Shown: piece after piece, positions 1 through 8,972 of the stretch
Layout: each line of letters begins with the position of its first letter
How positions within the stretch are numbered: position 1 is the stretch's first letter
Assembly: GCF_030164425.1 (NCBI RefSeq)
Contig: NZ_JASNJD010000007.1
Span: forward strand, 186,001 to 250,000
DNA length: 64,000 nt
Direction of reading: 5' to 3'
Source: Pseudodonghicola flavimaris
Lineage (GTDB): Bacteria; Pseudomonadota; Alphaproteobacteria; Rhodobacterales; Rhodobacteraceae
The notes under the pieces: model-generated
The model's database searches: none
What the model was told of the DNA's origin: nothing
The model's input: only the letters and a program-made list of their open reading frames with translations
Made by a program: the position numbers and the translations under genes

Positions 1-825
1 TGTTTCCCCCTTCCAGCCGGGGGTGGCAAAGCAACTGGTGTTCGGCAGGCGCGCCGCCGATTTGCCCACGAAAATAGTCGCTGGCGCCATATCGGCAATA
101 GATGACTCTAGAATATTTCTAAGTTTTTCGACCCCGGTCCAGACCCCGTCGGCCAGATCGCGCGCCGCCGCCTCGGCCGCCGCGCCGAAACCGGCGATGC
201 CGATGGTATTCTCGGTGCCGGAGCGGCGCCCCATTTCCTGGCCACCACCGCGGATCTGCGCCGCCAGATCGGTGCCGCGCCGGATCACCAGCGCCCCGAC
301 CCCCTTCGGACCGCCGAGCTTATGGGCCGAAATCATCGCCATCTCCGCCCCGCACCAGTTGAAGGCGAAGGGGATCTTGCCGAAGGCCTGGGTGGCATCG
401 GTTACCGCCAGCCCCTCGGGCAACCGTTGCAGCACCCCGGTTTCGGAATTCGCTGCCTGCAGCACGCTCCGCCCCGGATCGGACATCTGCACCCGGCCGT
501 CACGGTCCACCGCCAGATCCTCGGTTATCCATGCCCGGATCGCGTCGTGTTCCACCGCCGCGCCATGCAGTCCGCGCCCGGCGCAGGCCAGCGCCGCCGC
601 CTCGGTCGAGCCGGAGGTGAAGATCACATCCGCCCCCTCGGCGCCAAAGGCCGCCGCCACCTGGCCGCGGGCGCGTTCGATCAGCCCCTTGGCGGCGCGC
701 CCCTCGGCATGCACGCTGGAGGGGTTGCCGGCCAGATCCATCGCCGCGATCATCGCCTCGCGCGCCTCGCGGCGCAGCGGAACGGTGGCGTTGTAATCCA
801 GATAGACCCGCGGTTTCACCGACAT
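1..825 (-). CDS. cysteine desulfurase (NifS/SufS-like), cut by window edge
   Basis: PLP enzyme that takes sulfur from cysteine for Fe-S cluster assembly. The reverse strand reads 275 codons from ATG at 825 without a stop and runs off the window. Visible marks are the N-terminal VYLDYNATVPL start, the SAHKLGGPKG segment with the PLP lysine at residue 169, and LPNTSCF near the edge. The catalytic cysteine lies beyond the window. It starts 4 bases after the iscR stop, so it is very probably co-transcribed with iscR as the first enzyme gene of a suf operon. The protein belongs to the short NifS-like group that sits in this place in Rhodobacterales; whether it should be called sufS or iscS cannot be settled here. 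Confidence 0.93.
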   Translation of the reverse strand, partial: MSVKPRVYLDYNATVPLRREAREAMIAAMDLAGNPSSVHAEGRAAKGLIERARGQVAAAFGAEGADVIFTSGSTEAAALACAGRGLHGAAVEHDAIRAWITEDLAVDRDGRVQMSDPGRSVLQAANSETGVLQRLPEGLAVTDATQAFGKIPFAFNWCGAEMAMISAHKLGGPKGVGALVIRRGTDLAAQIRGGGQEMGRRSGTENTIGIAGFGAAAEAAARDLADGVWTGVEKLRNILESSIADMAPATIFVGKSAARLPNTSCFATPGWKGET

Positions 826-829
826 CACC

Positions 830-1291
830 CTACTCCGCGTCGACCACGGCAAAGATCGAGGGCACCGCCGGACAGGGCGCCAGCCCGTTTTCCACCACAT
901 CGGCCAGGCTGGTCTGATGCAGGAAGACATAGACATGCGCGCTGAGGCTTTCCCACAGCCTGTTGGTCAGCGACTGCGCCCGGCTGCCCGACGACCCGCC
1001 CGAGGCACCGGCGCCCTTGTGCATCGCATCGACCGTCTCGTCGACCGCCGCCAGCACATCGACGACGCGAATCTCCGTCGACGGCCGCGCCAAACGATAG
1101 CCGCCGCCCGGCCCCCGCACCGAGGTCACCAGATCGGCGCGGCGCAGCTTGACGAAGAGCTGTTCCAGATAAGGCAGCGAAATCTTCTGCCGCAGCGAGA
1201 TATCGCCGAGCGTCACCAGCGCCCCCTCGGGCTGCAGCGCAATATCCGCCAACGCCACCATCGCGTAGCGTCCCTTGGTTGACAGCTTCAT
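830..1291 (-). CDS. iscR: Rrf2-family Fe-S regulator IscR, single-cysteine type
   Basis: Winged-helix regulator of Fe-S cluster genes, 153 aa. The N-terminus MKLSTKGRYA and the PGGGYRLARP wing at about 61-70 are typical of Rrf2/IscR. The three cluster-binding cysteines of enterobacterial IscR (near 92-104) are absent: that stretch is Gly/Ser/Ala-rich. The only cysteine is Cys140 in LAPCPAV. Rhodobacter sphaeroides IscR is known to bind its cluster with a single cysteine, and this protein fits that type. It heads the suf-like operon and is divergent from a hydrolase gene; a palindrome at 1393-1407 in the shared promoter region is a candidate operator. Confidence 0.93.
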   Translation of the reverse strand: MKLSTKGRYAMVALADIALQPEGALVTLGDISLRQKISLPYLEQLFVKLRRADLVTSVRGPGGGYRLARPSTEIRVVDVLAAVDETVDAMHKGAGASGGSSGSRAQSLTNRLWESLSAHVYVFLHQTSLADVVENGLAPCPAVPSIFAVVDAE

Positions 1292-1392
1292 GTTCGCGGC
1301 CTCCAGACCAGATTTTACACGCGATTCTTGACGTTGCGCCTGTCAATGCGTATGTCCGCGGGACAGCGCAAGACCCCGCCCTGCGCAAAAAG

Positions 1393-1407
1393 TTAGAAAC
1401 GTTCTAA
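1393..1407. promoter_or_regulatory. candidate iron/IscR operator palindrome
   Basis: Perfect inverted repeat TTAGAA-ACG-TTCTAA between the divergent iscR and hydrolase genes, 101 bases upstream of the iscR start. A degenerate second copy (TTAGGA-A-TTCTGT) follows at 1413-1425. Rhodobacterales iron genes are known to carry a palindromic Iron-Rhodo-box recognised by IscR; assigning this site to that class is inference from position and symmetry. Confidence 0.5.
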
Positions 1408-1474
1408 GGTGCCTTAGGAATTCTGTCAAGAATGTCCGGGACACCCTCCGACCAAAACAGGACAGACGCCCAAT

Positions 1475-2128
1475 ATGCCCGAGGTGATTTTCGCCGGACC
1501 CGAAGGCCGCCTGGAAGGCCGCTATCACCCGCAAAAGGAAAAAGACGCCCCCATCGCCATCGTGCTGCATCCGCATCCGCAGTTCGGCGGCACCATGAAC
1601 AACAAGGTCGTCTACAACCTGCACTATGCCTTTTATAACATGGGCTTCACGGTGCTGCGGTTCAATTTCCGCGGTGTCGGCCGCAGCCAGGGCGAATACG
1701 ATCAGGGCGTCGGAGAGCTGTCGGATGCCGCGGCCGCGCTGGATTACCTGCAGTCGATGAACAACAACTCCAAGCATTGCTGGGTTGCCGGGTTCTCCTT
1801 CGGGGCCTGGATCGGCATGCAGCTGCTGATGCGCCGGCCGGAGATCACCGGCTTCATCTCGGTCTCGCCGCCTGCGAACATGTACGATTTCTCCTTCCTG
1901 GCGCCCTGCCCGTCCTCGGGCCTGATCATCAACGGCGACGCCGACCGCGTGGCGCCGCCCGCCGATACCACGGCACTGGTGAACAAGCTGCACGAGCAGA
2001 AGGGCATCACCATCACCCATCAGGAAATCCCCGGGGCGGATCATTTCTTCCAGGGCGAACACATGGATACGATGATCGGCGATGTCACCAGCTATGTGAA
2101 GCGCCGGCTGACGGAAAACACCCGCTAA
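1475..2128 (+). CDS. alpha/beta hydrolase (COG2945-like)
   Basis: Small serine hydrolase of 217 aa, cytosolic, without a signal peptide. The oxyanion region HPHPQFGGTMNN lies at about 31-42, the nucleophile elbow GFSFGA at about 106-111, the acid in NGDADRV and the catalytic histidine in GADHFF. The family is annotated as putative esterase or dienelactone-hydrolase-like; its substrate is not known. The start at 1475 has AGGA about 11 bases upstream. It is divergent from iscR, an arrangement seen in other Rhodobacteraceae, so it may respond to iron through the shared promoter region. A role in Fe-S metabolism is not shown. Confidence 0.85.
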   Translation: MPEVIFAGPEGRLEGRYHPQKEKDAPIAIVLHPHPQFGGTMNNKVVYNLHYAFYNMGFTVLRFNFRGVGRSQGEYDQGVGELSDAAAALDYLQSMNNNSKHCWVAGFSFGAWIGMQLLMRRPEITGFISVSPPANMYDFSFLAPCPSSGLIINGDADRVAPPADTTALVNKLHEQKGITITHQEIPGADHFFQGEHMDTMIGDVTSYVKRRLTENTR

Positions 2129-2203
2129 GGGCCCGCCCGGCTCAGCCTCCAATCCCCGTCGCGGGGGACCAGCCTCCCCGCGACCGCCGACAGAAAGCCC
2201 GAC

Positions 2204-2800
2204 ATGACCGATACGCCCACCGCGCGGCTGGACGCGCAGATCGACTTTCTGAAGGAAACCGACAAGCTGAAATCGATCGACCGCGCCACGCGGCTGATCG
2301 GCAACGGCCGGTTCGAAAACTCCGCCGAACACAGCTGGCACATCATGCTGCACGCGCTGGTGCTGGCCGATCAGGCCGGCCCCGGGGTCGATATCGACCG
2401 GGTGCTGAAGATGCTTCTGCTGCACGACATCGTCGAGATCGACGCCGGCGACGCGCCGATTCACGGGCAAGTCGATCACGCCGCCATGGCCGCCAAGGAA
2501 GAGGCCGCGGCGCAGCGTCTCTTCGGTCTGCTGCCGGCCGATCAGGCCGAAAGCTTTCTGACCCTGTGGCGTGAATTCGAAGCTGCAGAGACCCCGGATG
2601 CGCAGTTCGCCAAGGCCATCGACCGGTTCCAGAGCCCGGTGATCAATCTGGAGAACGGCGGCGGCAGCTGGGACGACTACAACGTCACCCTGGCCCAGAT
2701 GGAGACCCGCGTCGGTGCCCCCATCAGCCGCGGCGCGCCGGGTCTATGGGCCTGGCTGCAACCCAAGCTCGCCGCCTTCTTCGCCCGCCGCACCAGCTGA
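2204..2800 (+). CDS. HD-domain phosphohydrolase (YfbR/HDDC2-like)
   Basis: Metal-dependent HD phosphohydrolase, 198 aa, probably a 5'-deoxynucleotidase. The first metal ligand is in ENSAEHSWH (about 44-52), the HD pair is in LLLHDIVEIDAGD (about 87-99), and the last aspartate is likely in AIDRFQSP. Length and motif order match the YfbR/HDDC2 group, which removes phosphate from deoxynucleoside monophosphates. It lies 75 bases after the alpha/beta hydrolase in the same direction and may share its transcript. No clear Shine-Dalgarno is seen. The specific substrate is inferred from family only. Confidence 0.85.
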   Translation: MTDTPTARLDAQIDFLKETDKLKSIDRATRLIGNGRFENSAEHSWHIMLHALVLADQAGPGVDIDRVLKMLLLHDIVEIDAGDAPIHGQVDHAAMAAKEEAAAQRLFGLLPADQAESFLTLWREFEAAETPDAQFAKAIDRFQSPVINLENGGGSWDDYNVTLAQMETRVGAPISRGAPGLWAWLQPKLAAFFARRTS

Positions 2801-2959
2801 AGCTGCCGCAAGACCCGGCGGCGTCGCCGAGCCGGGTAAAATCTGTGCGACAAATCGGTATACCTTCGCATACATTCTTTTCTGCGCTGCGGAATTGCGC
2901 TACACCGCGCCCGACTCCCCTCCCGGAGCCTCCTCCACCGCAGCACAGGGACCGCACCG

Positions 2960-4174
2960 ATGACCAAGATCAAGGTGAACAACCCGATCGTCGATATCGA
3001 CGGCGACGAAATGACCCGGATCATCTGGGACTTCATCAAGAAGAAACTGATCCTCCCCTACCTGGATGTCGATCTGCTCTATTACGACCTAGGCATCACC
3101 GAGCGTGACCGCACCGACGACCAGATCACCGTGGACGCCGCCATGAAGATCAAAGAGGTCGGCGTCGGCGTCAAATGCGCCACCATCACCCCCGACGAGG
3201 CGCGGGTCGAGGAATTCGGCCTGAAACGGATGTACCCCAGCCCCAACGGCACCATCCGCAACATCCTGGGCGGCGTGGTGTTCCGCGCTCCGATCATCTG
3301 CCGCAACGTGCCACGGCTGGTGCCGGGCTGGACCAAGCCCATCGTGGTCGGCCGCCACGCCTTTGGCGATCAGTACAAATGCACCGATTTCCGCTTTCCC
3401 GGCGCCGGCAAGATCACCCTGAAGTTCGAGGGCGAAGACGGCACAGTGATCGAGAAGGAGGTCTACGACGCCCCCTCCGCCGGTATCACCATGGCGATGT
3501 ACAACCTGGACAAGTCGATCATCGACTTCGCCCGCGCCTCGCTGAACTACGGGCTGAACCTGGGCTGGCCGGTCTACCTGTCGACCAAGAATACCATCAT
3601 GAAGGCCTATGACGGCCGCTTCAAGGATCTGTTCCAGCAGGTCTTTGACGAGGAATTCGCCGACGCCTTCAAGGAAAAGGGCATCTGGTACGAACACCGG
3701 CTGATCGACGACATGGTGGCAAGCTCGCTGAAATGGTCGGGCGGTTATGTCTGGGCCTGCAAGAACTACGATGGCGACGTGCAGTCCGACACCGTGGCGC
3801 AGGGCTTCGGCAGCCTGGGCATGATGACCTCGCAGCTGATGACCCCGGATGGCAAGATCGTCGAGGCCGAGGCGGCGCACGGCACAGTCACCCGCCACTA
3901 TCGCCAGCATCAGGCCGGCAAGGAAACCTCGACCAACTCGATCGCCTCGATCTTCGCCTGGACCGGCGGGCTGAAGCACCGCGCCAAGCTGGACGACAAC
4001 ACCGCGCTGATGACCTTCGCCCAGACGCTGGAGAAGGTCATCGTCGACACCGTGGAATCGGGCTGGATGACCAAGGATCTGGCGCTTCTGGTGGGCCCGG
4101 ACCAGAAATGGCTGACCACCATGGGCTTCCTCGAAAAGATCGACGAGAACCTGAACAAGGCGCTCGCCGGCTGA
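2960..4174 (+). CDS. icd: NADP-dependent isocitrate dehydrogenase, eukaryotic-type
   Basis: TCA-cycle enzyme converting isocitrate to 2-oxoglutarate and CO2 with NADP+, a homodimer in the cytosol. The 404 aa length and the N-terminus [17 protein letters not shown] identify the homodimeric subfamily shared with mitochondria rather than the E. coli type. The substrate loop SPNGTIRN is at 94-101, with the metal-binding acidic residues in the DDMV region (about 252). It stands alone, with 159 bases upstream and a strong intrinsic terminator 25 bases downstream, so it is probably a single-gene unit. Confidence 0.97.
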   Translation: MTKIKVNNPIVDIDGDEMTRIIWDFIKKKLILPYLDVDLLYYDLGITERDRTDDQITVDAAMKIKEVGVGVKCATITPDEARVEEFGLKRMYPSPNGTIRNILGGVVFRAPIICRNVPRLVPGWTKPIVVGRHAFGDQYKCTDFRFPGAGKITLKFEGEDGTVIEKEVYDAPSAGITMAMYNLDKSIIDFARASLNYGLNLGWPVYLSTKNTIMKAYDGRFKDLFQQVFDEEFADAFKEKGIWYEHRLIDDMVASSLKWSGGYVWACKNYDGDVQSDTVAQGFGSLGMMTSQLMTPDGKIVEAEAAHGTVTRHYRQHQAGKETSTNSIASIFAWTGGLKHRAKLDDNTALMTFAQTLEKVIVDTVESGWMTKDLALLVGPDQKWLTTMGFLEKIDENLNKALAG

Positions 4175-4198
4175 GCCAGACCGCAGGCAAGTGGTATC

Positions 4199-4236
4199 TG
4201 CCCGGACCCTCTGCCGAGGATCCGGGCATTTTCTTT
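4199..4236 (+). terminator. intrinsic terminator after icd
   Basis: An 8-bp perfect stem (TGCCCGGA at 4199-4206 with TCCGGGCA at 4221-4228), extended inside by CCTC/GAGG, is followed by TTTTCTTT at 4229-4236. Confidence 0.9.
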
Positions 4237-4347
4237 CCCGCCCCTCCGAAATCCGCACCGGTTACAGGTCGGCCCTTGACTGGTCAGCATTGCTGTCCTA
4301 ATTTCTGCATGTGCAAAGCGACGTTTCGACCGCAAAGGACTGTGGGA

Positions 4348-4980
4348 ATGACGATGCAGACCAACGTGCAGACGACTGTTCAGAAATCGGTGGATCACAG
4401 CGCCCTTGACGATGTGCAGGGGCTGGGACTGGGTATCTTCCTGTCCGGGATCGGCATCTATGTGCTGACCAGCGCCGGGCTGATCACCGGGCAGACCGCC
4501 GGGGTGGCGGTGATCCTGTCCTATCTGACGGGCTGGTCCTTCGGCGCCATGTTCTTTCTGATCAACATCCCCTTCTACCTGCTGGCCTATCGCCGGCTGG
4601 GGCTGGAGTTCACCGTCAAATCCGCACTCTCGGTGACGTTGCTGTCGGTGATGACGGAACTGCTGCCGCTGGGCTGGACCGTCGGGCCGATGTCGCAACC
4701 GCTGGCGGCGCTGATCTTCGGCGCGGCCACCGGGCTGGGCCTGCTGGCGCTGTTTCGCCACAAGGGATCGCTGGGCGGTCTCGGCGTCGTCGCCCTGCTG
4801 GTGCAGGATACCACCGGCTTCAGGGCCGGCTATGTCCAGCTGATCGTCGATGCGGTGATCTTCTCCATCGGGATTTTCCTGTTCCCCGGCGAAACCGTTC
4901 TGTGGTCGCTCCTCGGGGCGCTGGCGCTGAACATGGTGATCGCCTTCAACCACCGCCGCGACCGCTACGTCGCCACCTGA
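4348..4980 (+). CDS. YitT-family membrane protein
   Basis: Integral membrane protein of 210 aa with about five hydrophobic segments, the first near residues 24-45 (LGLGIFLSGIGIYVLTSAG). The ITGQTAGVAVILSYLTGWSFG stretch and the repeated small-residue glycine motifs match the YitT/DUF161 family, whose transport role is not established. AAAGGA at 4334-4339 sits 8 bases before the chosen ATG; a second in-frame ATG lies two codons later. No partner gene is adjacent: it follows the icd terminator and precedes the sulfotransferase by 189 bases. Confidence 0.85.
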   Translation: MTMQTNVQTTVQKSVDHSALDDVQGLGLGIFLSGIGIYVLTSAGLITGQTAGVAVILSYLTGWSFGAMFFLINIPFYLLAYRRLGLEFTVKSALSVTLLSVMTELLPLGWTVGPMSQPLAALIFGAATGLGLLALFRHKGSLGGLGVVALLVQDTTGFRAGYVQLIVDAVIFSIGIFLFPGETVLWSLLGALALNMVIAFNHRRDRYVAT

Positions 4981-5169
4981 GGCAGCGCGCGGCAGCGCCT
5001 TCCCTCCCCCGCGGACCCGGAGCCCCCCTGAGAGCCGGGCGACGGAAATCCTGTCTGCTGTCGTTGAAGGTCAAAACGACCCGACGACATGAAGGACAGC
5101 CCCAATGAATGCCTGCCGCCCCGGTGCCGCGACACGCCCCATGCTCCACGCCCCCCGGAGGCGCGCGGC

Positions 5170-5889
5170 ATGAGCCGACATCTCCCGCTGATCCCGGCGC
5201 CGACCTGGCATCTGGCATCCTATCCCCGCAGCGGCAATCACCTGGTTCGCAGCCTGATCGAATTCGCCACTCACCGGCCGACGCTGGGCTGCCCCGGCGC
5301 GACCCAGGACGCCCCGATCTACCAGCGCCCCGCCAATGCCCGCGCCCGGCTGATCGATATCCGCGACGCCGATCCGGTGGCCTTCAAGTCGCATTTCGCC
5401 AATCAGATCCAGCGCCACGATCAGGACTATCTGATCGACCATTTCCTGCTGATCACCCGCGACCCGCGCGAGGCGATCTCCTCGCATCTGGCGCGCGATC
5501 TGACCCGGCATTTCTGCCTTGGCGACCGCACCCTGCGCCGGCGGGTCGAGCAGGAGCTGAACATCTATATCGCCCTGCTCTATGCCTATCGCGCCTATCC
5601 GGCGCGGCGGCGGCTGCATGTGCGGTTCGAGGACCTGACCGCACCGCCCGAACGGTCGCACCCGGCGGCGCGCGCCCTGCTCGATGCGATGGGGCTGCCC
5701 TCGGCCGAGCTGACGGCCGCCGGCTGGCTGCAGGTGCGCAAGATCGCCGCCGCCAGCCAGCATTCGCTGGGGCGCCGCGGCCAAAAGGTCCGCGCCCGGC
5801 TGCGTCAGGCCGTGGGAGCCCGGATCGGTGCCGCGGATGTGGACCATTTCCTGGCGACCGGAAGCTGGTCCGGCCCGTTGTCGGGCTGA
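5170..5889 (+). CDS. PAPS-dependent sulfotransferase-like protein
   Basis: Predicted to transfer sulfate from PAPS to an unknown acceptor, 239 aa. The 5'-phosphosulfate loop reads ASYPRSGNH at 16-24 and the 3'-phosphate-binding motif TRDPREAISSH at about 96-106, both characteristic of cytosolic-type sulfotransferases. The start at 5170 is preferred over an in-frame ATG at 5089 because GGAGG lies 9 bases upstream and the extra N-terminus is Pro/Arg-rich without family similarity. The C-terminal third is short compared with classic members. No glycan or capsule gene is nearby, so the acceptor cannot be guessed. Confidence 0.8.
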   Translation: MSRHLPLIPAPTWHLASYPRSGNHLVRSLIEFATHRPTLGCPGATQDAPIYQRPANARARLIDIRDADPVAFKSHFANQIQRHDQDYLIDHFLLITRDPREAISSHLARDLTRHFCLGDRTLRRRVEQELNIYIALLYAYRAYPARRRLHVRFEDLTAPPERSHPAARALLDAMGLPSAELTAAGWLQVRKIAAASQHSLGRRGQKVRARLRQAVGARIGAADVDHFLATGSWSGPLSG

Positions 5890-5992
5890 GCCGTCGCGGA
5901 CACCCTTGTCCCGCGCGCCCGGCTCTGGTTAGAGGAAACGGGGTCCCGCCCGATCCCCGTTCCCGTCTGCCCGTTCCGCGCCGAGGTGTTTG

Positions 5993-6328
5993 ATGCCGTT
6001 GCACTACGTTTACCTGATCCTCGCCGTCGCGGCGGAGACCATCGGCACCACGGCGCTGCAGGCCAGCCAGCAGTTCACCCGGCTCTGGCCCTCGGTTCTG
6101 GTGGTGATCAGCTACGCCGTCAGCTTCTACCTGCTGGCCCAGGTGCTGCGCCTGATGCCGGTCGGCATCGTCTATGCGATCTGGTCCGGGCTCGGCATCG
6201 TCTTCATCGCCGCCATCGGCTTCGTCGCCTTCGGGCAGAAGCTCGACGCCCCGGCGCTGCTGGGTCTCGGGCTGATCATCGCCGGCATTCTCGTCATCAA
6301 TCTGTTCTCCAGCTCCACCGGGCACTGA
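5993..6328 (+). CDS. SMR-family multidrug exporter (EmrE-like)
   Basis: Four-helix proton-coupled exporter of quaternary cations, 111 aa, working as an antiparallel dimer in the inner membrane. The sequence follows E. coli EmrE closely: the essential glutamate in VAAETIGTT (about residue 16), [17 protein letters not shown] and the C-terminal [14 protein letters not shown] lies 6 bases before the ATG; a TTG one codon earlier is less likely. It stands alone between the sulfotransferase and typA. Substrate range is inferred from the family. Confidence 0.93.
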   Translation: MPLHYVYLILAVAAETIGTTALQASQQFTRLWPSVLVVISYAVSFYLLAQVLRLMPVGIVYAIWSGLGIVFIAAIGFVAFGQKLDAPALLGLGLIIAGILVINLFSSSTGH

Positions 6329-6405
6329 TCTGCGGCAATTTACACTGGCCTTCTGCGTTGCAGCAGGCTATGCGCCCTGCAATTCCTGCATTCGAGGCAA
6401 GACAT

Positions 6406-8223
6406 ATGGACCTTCGCAATATCGCGATCATCGCGCACGTTGACCACGGCAAGACCACGCTGGTGGACGAGCTGCTGAAACAATCGGGCGCCTTCCGCGA
6501 AAACCAGGCCGTGGCCGAACGCGCCATGGACAGCAACGACCTGGAGCGCGAACGGGGCATCACCATCTTCGCCAAGCCGACCTCGGTCGAGTGGAAAGGC
6601 ACCCGGATCAACATCGTCGACACCCCCGGCCACGCCGATTTCGGCGGCGAGGTGGAGCGCATCCTGTCGATGGTCGACGGTGTGGTGCTGCTGGTCGACG
6701 CCGCGGAAGGCCCGATGCCGCAGACCAAATTCGTCACCTCCAAGGCGCTGGCACTGGGGCTGCGCCCGATCGTGGTGCTGAACAAGGTCGACAAGCCCGA
6801 TGCCGAACCCGACCGGGCGCTGGACGAATGCTTCGACCTCTTCGCCTCGCTCGACGCGGATGAGGATCAGCTCGATTTCCCGCACATGTATGCCTCCGGC
6901 CGCTCCGGCTGGGCCGATGCCGAGCTCGACGGGCCGCGCAAGGATCTCTCTGCGCTGTTCAACCTGATCGTCAACCACGTGCCGGCGCCGCGCCAGATCA
7001 AGCATCAGGACGAGGATTTCCGGATGCTGGCCACGACGCTCGGATCCGACCCCTTCGTCGGCCGCATCCTGACCGGCCGGATCGAAACCGGCCGCGTCAA
7101 GGTCGGCCAGACGGTGCAGGCGATCTCCCGCATCGGCCAGAAGATCGAGCAATTCCGCGTCACCCGGGTGCAGGCCTTCCGCGGTCTGGGTCAGGCAGAC
7201 ATCGAAGAAGGTCTGGCCGGCGATATCGTCAGCCTCGCCGGGATGACCAAGGCCACCGTGGCCGATACCATCTGCGCCCTGGCCGTGGACGATCCGCTGG
7301 ACGCCCAACCGATCGACCCGCCGACCATCACCGTGACCTTCGGCATCAACGACAGCCCGCTGGCTGGCCGTGAAGGCAAGAAGGTGCAATCGCGCGTCAT
7401 CCGCGAACGGCTGATGAAAGAGGCCGAATCCAACGTCGCCATCAAGATCGCCGACACCCCCGGCGGCGAGGCCTTCGAGGTCTCCGGCCGTGGCGAACTG
7501 CAGATGGGCGTTCTGATCGAGAACATGCGCCGCGAAGGGTTCGAGCTGTCGATCTCCCGCCCGCAGGTGATCATGCGCGAAGAGGACGGCCAGCGGCTGG
7601 AGCCGATCGAAGAGGTCACCATCGACGTCGACGACGAATACTCCGGCGCGGTGATCGAAAAGCTGACCGGCGCGCGCAAGGGCGATCTGGTCGAGATGCG
7701 GCAGAACGCCGGCAAGACCCGGATCGTCGCCCATGTGCCGTCGCGCGGGCTGATCGGCTATCACGGCGAATTCCTGACCGACACCCGCGGCACCGGCGTG
7801 CTGAACCGCGTGTTCCACTCCTGGGCGCCCTACAAGGGGCCGATCCCGGGCCGGCGCCAGGGCGTGCTGATCTCGATGGAAGACGGCGAGGCAGTGGCCT
7901 ATGCGCTGTGGAACCTCGAAGAACGCGGCAAGCTGTTCCTGGGCGCCCAGGCCAAGGTCTATCAGGGCATGATCATCGGCGAGCACTCGCGCGACAACGA
8001 CTTGGAAGTGAACCCGCTGAAGGGCAAGAAGCTGACCAACGTGCGGGCCTCCGGCACCGACGAGGCCGTAAAGCTGACCACCCCGATCACCCTGTCGCTG
8101 GAAGAGGCCATTGCCTACATCAACGACGACGAGCTGGTCGAGGTCACCCCGAATTCGATCCGCCTGCGCAAACGCTATCTCGACCCGCATGAGCGCAAGC
8201 GGATGGCAAAGAGCAACGGGTAA
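6406..8223 (+). CDS. typA: ribosome-associated GTPase TypA/BipA
   Basis: Translational GTPase of 605 aa, related to EF-G, that binds ribosomes under stress and in cold. Motifs: G1 AHVDHGKTT at 10-18, the ERERGIT switch near 48-53, G3 DTPG at 72-75, and NKVD at 126-129. Domain V and the BipA-specific C-terminal domain are present, ending in a Lys/Arg-rich tail. GAGG is about 9 bases before the ATG. It is followed by a strong terminator and is probably monocistronic. Confidence 0.97.
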   Translation: MDLRNIAIIAHVDHGKTTLVDELLKQSGAFRENQAVAERAMDSNDLERERGITIFAKPTSVEWKGTRINIVDTPGHADFGGEVERILSMVDGVVLLVDAAEGPMPQTKFVTSKALALGLRPIVVLNKVDKPDAEPDRALDECFDLFASLDADEDQLDFPHMYASGRSGWADAELDGPRKDLSALFNLIVNHVPAPRQIKHQDEDFRMLATTLGSDPFVGRILTGRIETGRVKVGQTVQAISRIGQKIEQFRVTRVQAFRGLGQADIEEGLAGDIVSLAGMTKATVADTICALAVDDPLDAQPIDPPTITVTFGINDSPLAGREGKKVQSRVIRERLMKEAESNVAIKIADTPGGEAFEVSGRGELQMGVLIENMRREGFELSISRPQVIMREEDGQRLEPIEEVTIDVDDEYSGAVIEKLTGARKGDLVEMRQNAGKTRIVAHVPSRGLIGYHGEFLTDTRGTGVLNRVFHSWAPYKGPIPGRRQGVLISMEDGEAVAYALWNLEERGKLFLGAQAKVYQGMIIGEHSRDNDLEVNPLKGKKLTNVRASGTDEAVKLTTPITLSLEEAIAYINDDELVEVTPNSIRLRKRYLDPHERKRMAKSNG

Positions 8224-8243
8224 ATCTGCCCGCTTTCACGACG

Positions 8244-8273
8244 AAGGCCGCCCCAATGGGCGGCCTTTTCTTT
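8244..8273 (+). terminator. intrinsic terminator after typA
   Basis: A 10-bp perfect stem, AAGGCCGCCC (8244-8253) with GGGCGGCCTT (8258-8267), and a 4-base loop lead into TTTTCTTT at 8266-8273. Confidence 0.93.
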
Positions 8274-8304
8274 GGCAGGCTGCTGGCAGGGCCCACGCGC
8301 CGGG

Positions 8305-8904
8305 TCAGAGCGGCTTGCGGGCGATGAAATCGATCAGCGCGGAGCGGCCGGAATGCCCAGGGCCTTCGTCGATCTCGCGCTCATAGGCCGCGCAACGCAG
8401 CAGCTCCCAGCCCGGGAACGCCTGCGTCAGCATCTCCTCGGTATACATATGCGACGGGTCGCGCGGTCCGCCGGTGCCATACTCCACCTGTTTCGGCGTG
8501 TAGCCATGCAGCAGCAGAAGCCCGCCCGGCGCCACCGCCTGCGCCATCCAGCGAAACAGCTGATCCCGTTGCGCCGGCGCCGCGAACTGGATGAAGATGC
8601 CGACCACGACATCGAAGCTTTGGCTCCAGTCCCAGTCCTCGATGCCCGAAAGGTGATAATCGACCGCGACACCGCGTTCCGCCGCGAGCCCCCGCGCCTT
8701 TTCCAGACCGACCGGAGATGCATCGAAGGCAGTCACCCGATGCCCTTCGGCGGCGAGGAAGCTGGAGTTCCGTCCCTCGCCATCGGCAACGCAGAGAACC
8801 GTCGATCCCGGCGCCAGGCTACCCGCCCTATCGGCCAGAAAGGCCGCCGGCGCCACCCCGAACAGATATCCCGGTTGCGCATAGCGTTGATCCCACATCG
8901 ACAT
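8305..8904 (-). CDS. class I SAM-dependent methyltransferase
   Basis: Cytosolic methyltransferase of 199 aa. The start MWDQRY..YLFGVAPAAFL resembles the TehB/thiopurine-type group; SAM motif I is VLCVADGEGRNS (about 41-52), with an acidic residue in TAFDASP for ribose binding. The start at 8904 is chosen because GGGGAG lies 5 bases upstream; an in-frame ATG at 8931 has none. It converges on typA and is in line with the upstream radical SAM gene (68 bases apart on the same strand). Substrate unknown; detoxification of a small thiol or oxyanion is one family role. Confidence 0.85.
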   Translation of the reverse strand: MSMWDQRYAQPGYLFGVAPAAFLADRAGSLAPGSTVLCVADGEGRNSSFLAAEGHRVTAFDASPVGLEKARGLAAERGVAVDYHLSGIEDWDWSQSFDVVVGIFIQFAAPAQRDQLFRWMAQAVAPGGLLLLHGYTPKQVEYGTGGPRDPSHMYTEEMLTQAFPGWELLRCAAYEREIDEGPGHSGRSALIDFIARKPL

Positions 8905-8972
8905 GGCGGCTCCCCGATTATTCAGTGTCATCAGGGCGATATGGGGCCAACCGCCGCCCGGTCAAGCGCCGG

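Noticed and set aside
6340-8190. Long reverse-strand frame opposite typA
   Set aside because: typA is certain; the antisense frame has no motif or ribosome site.
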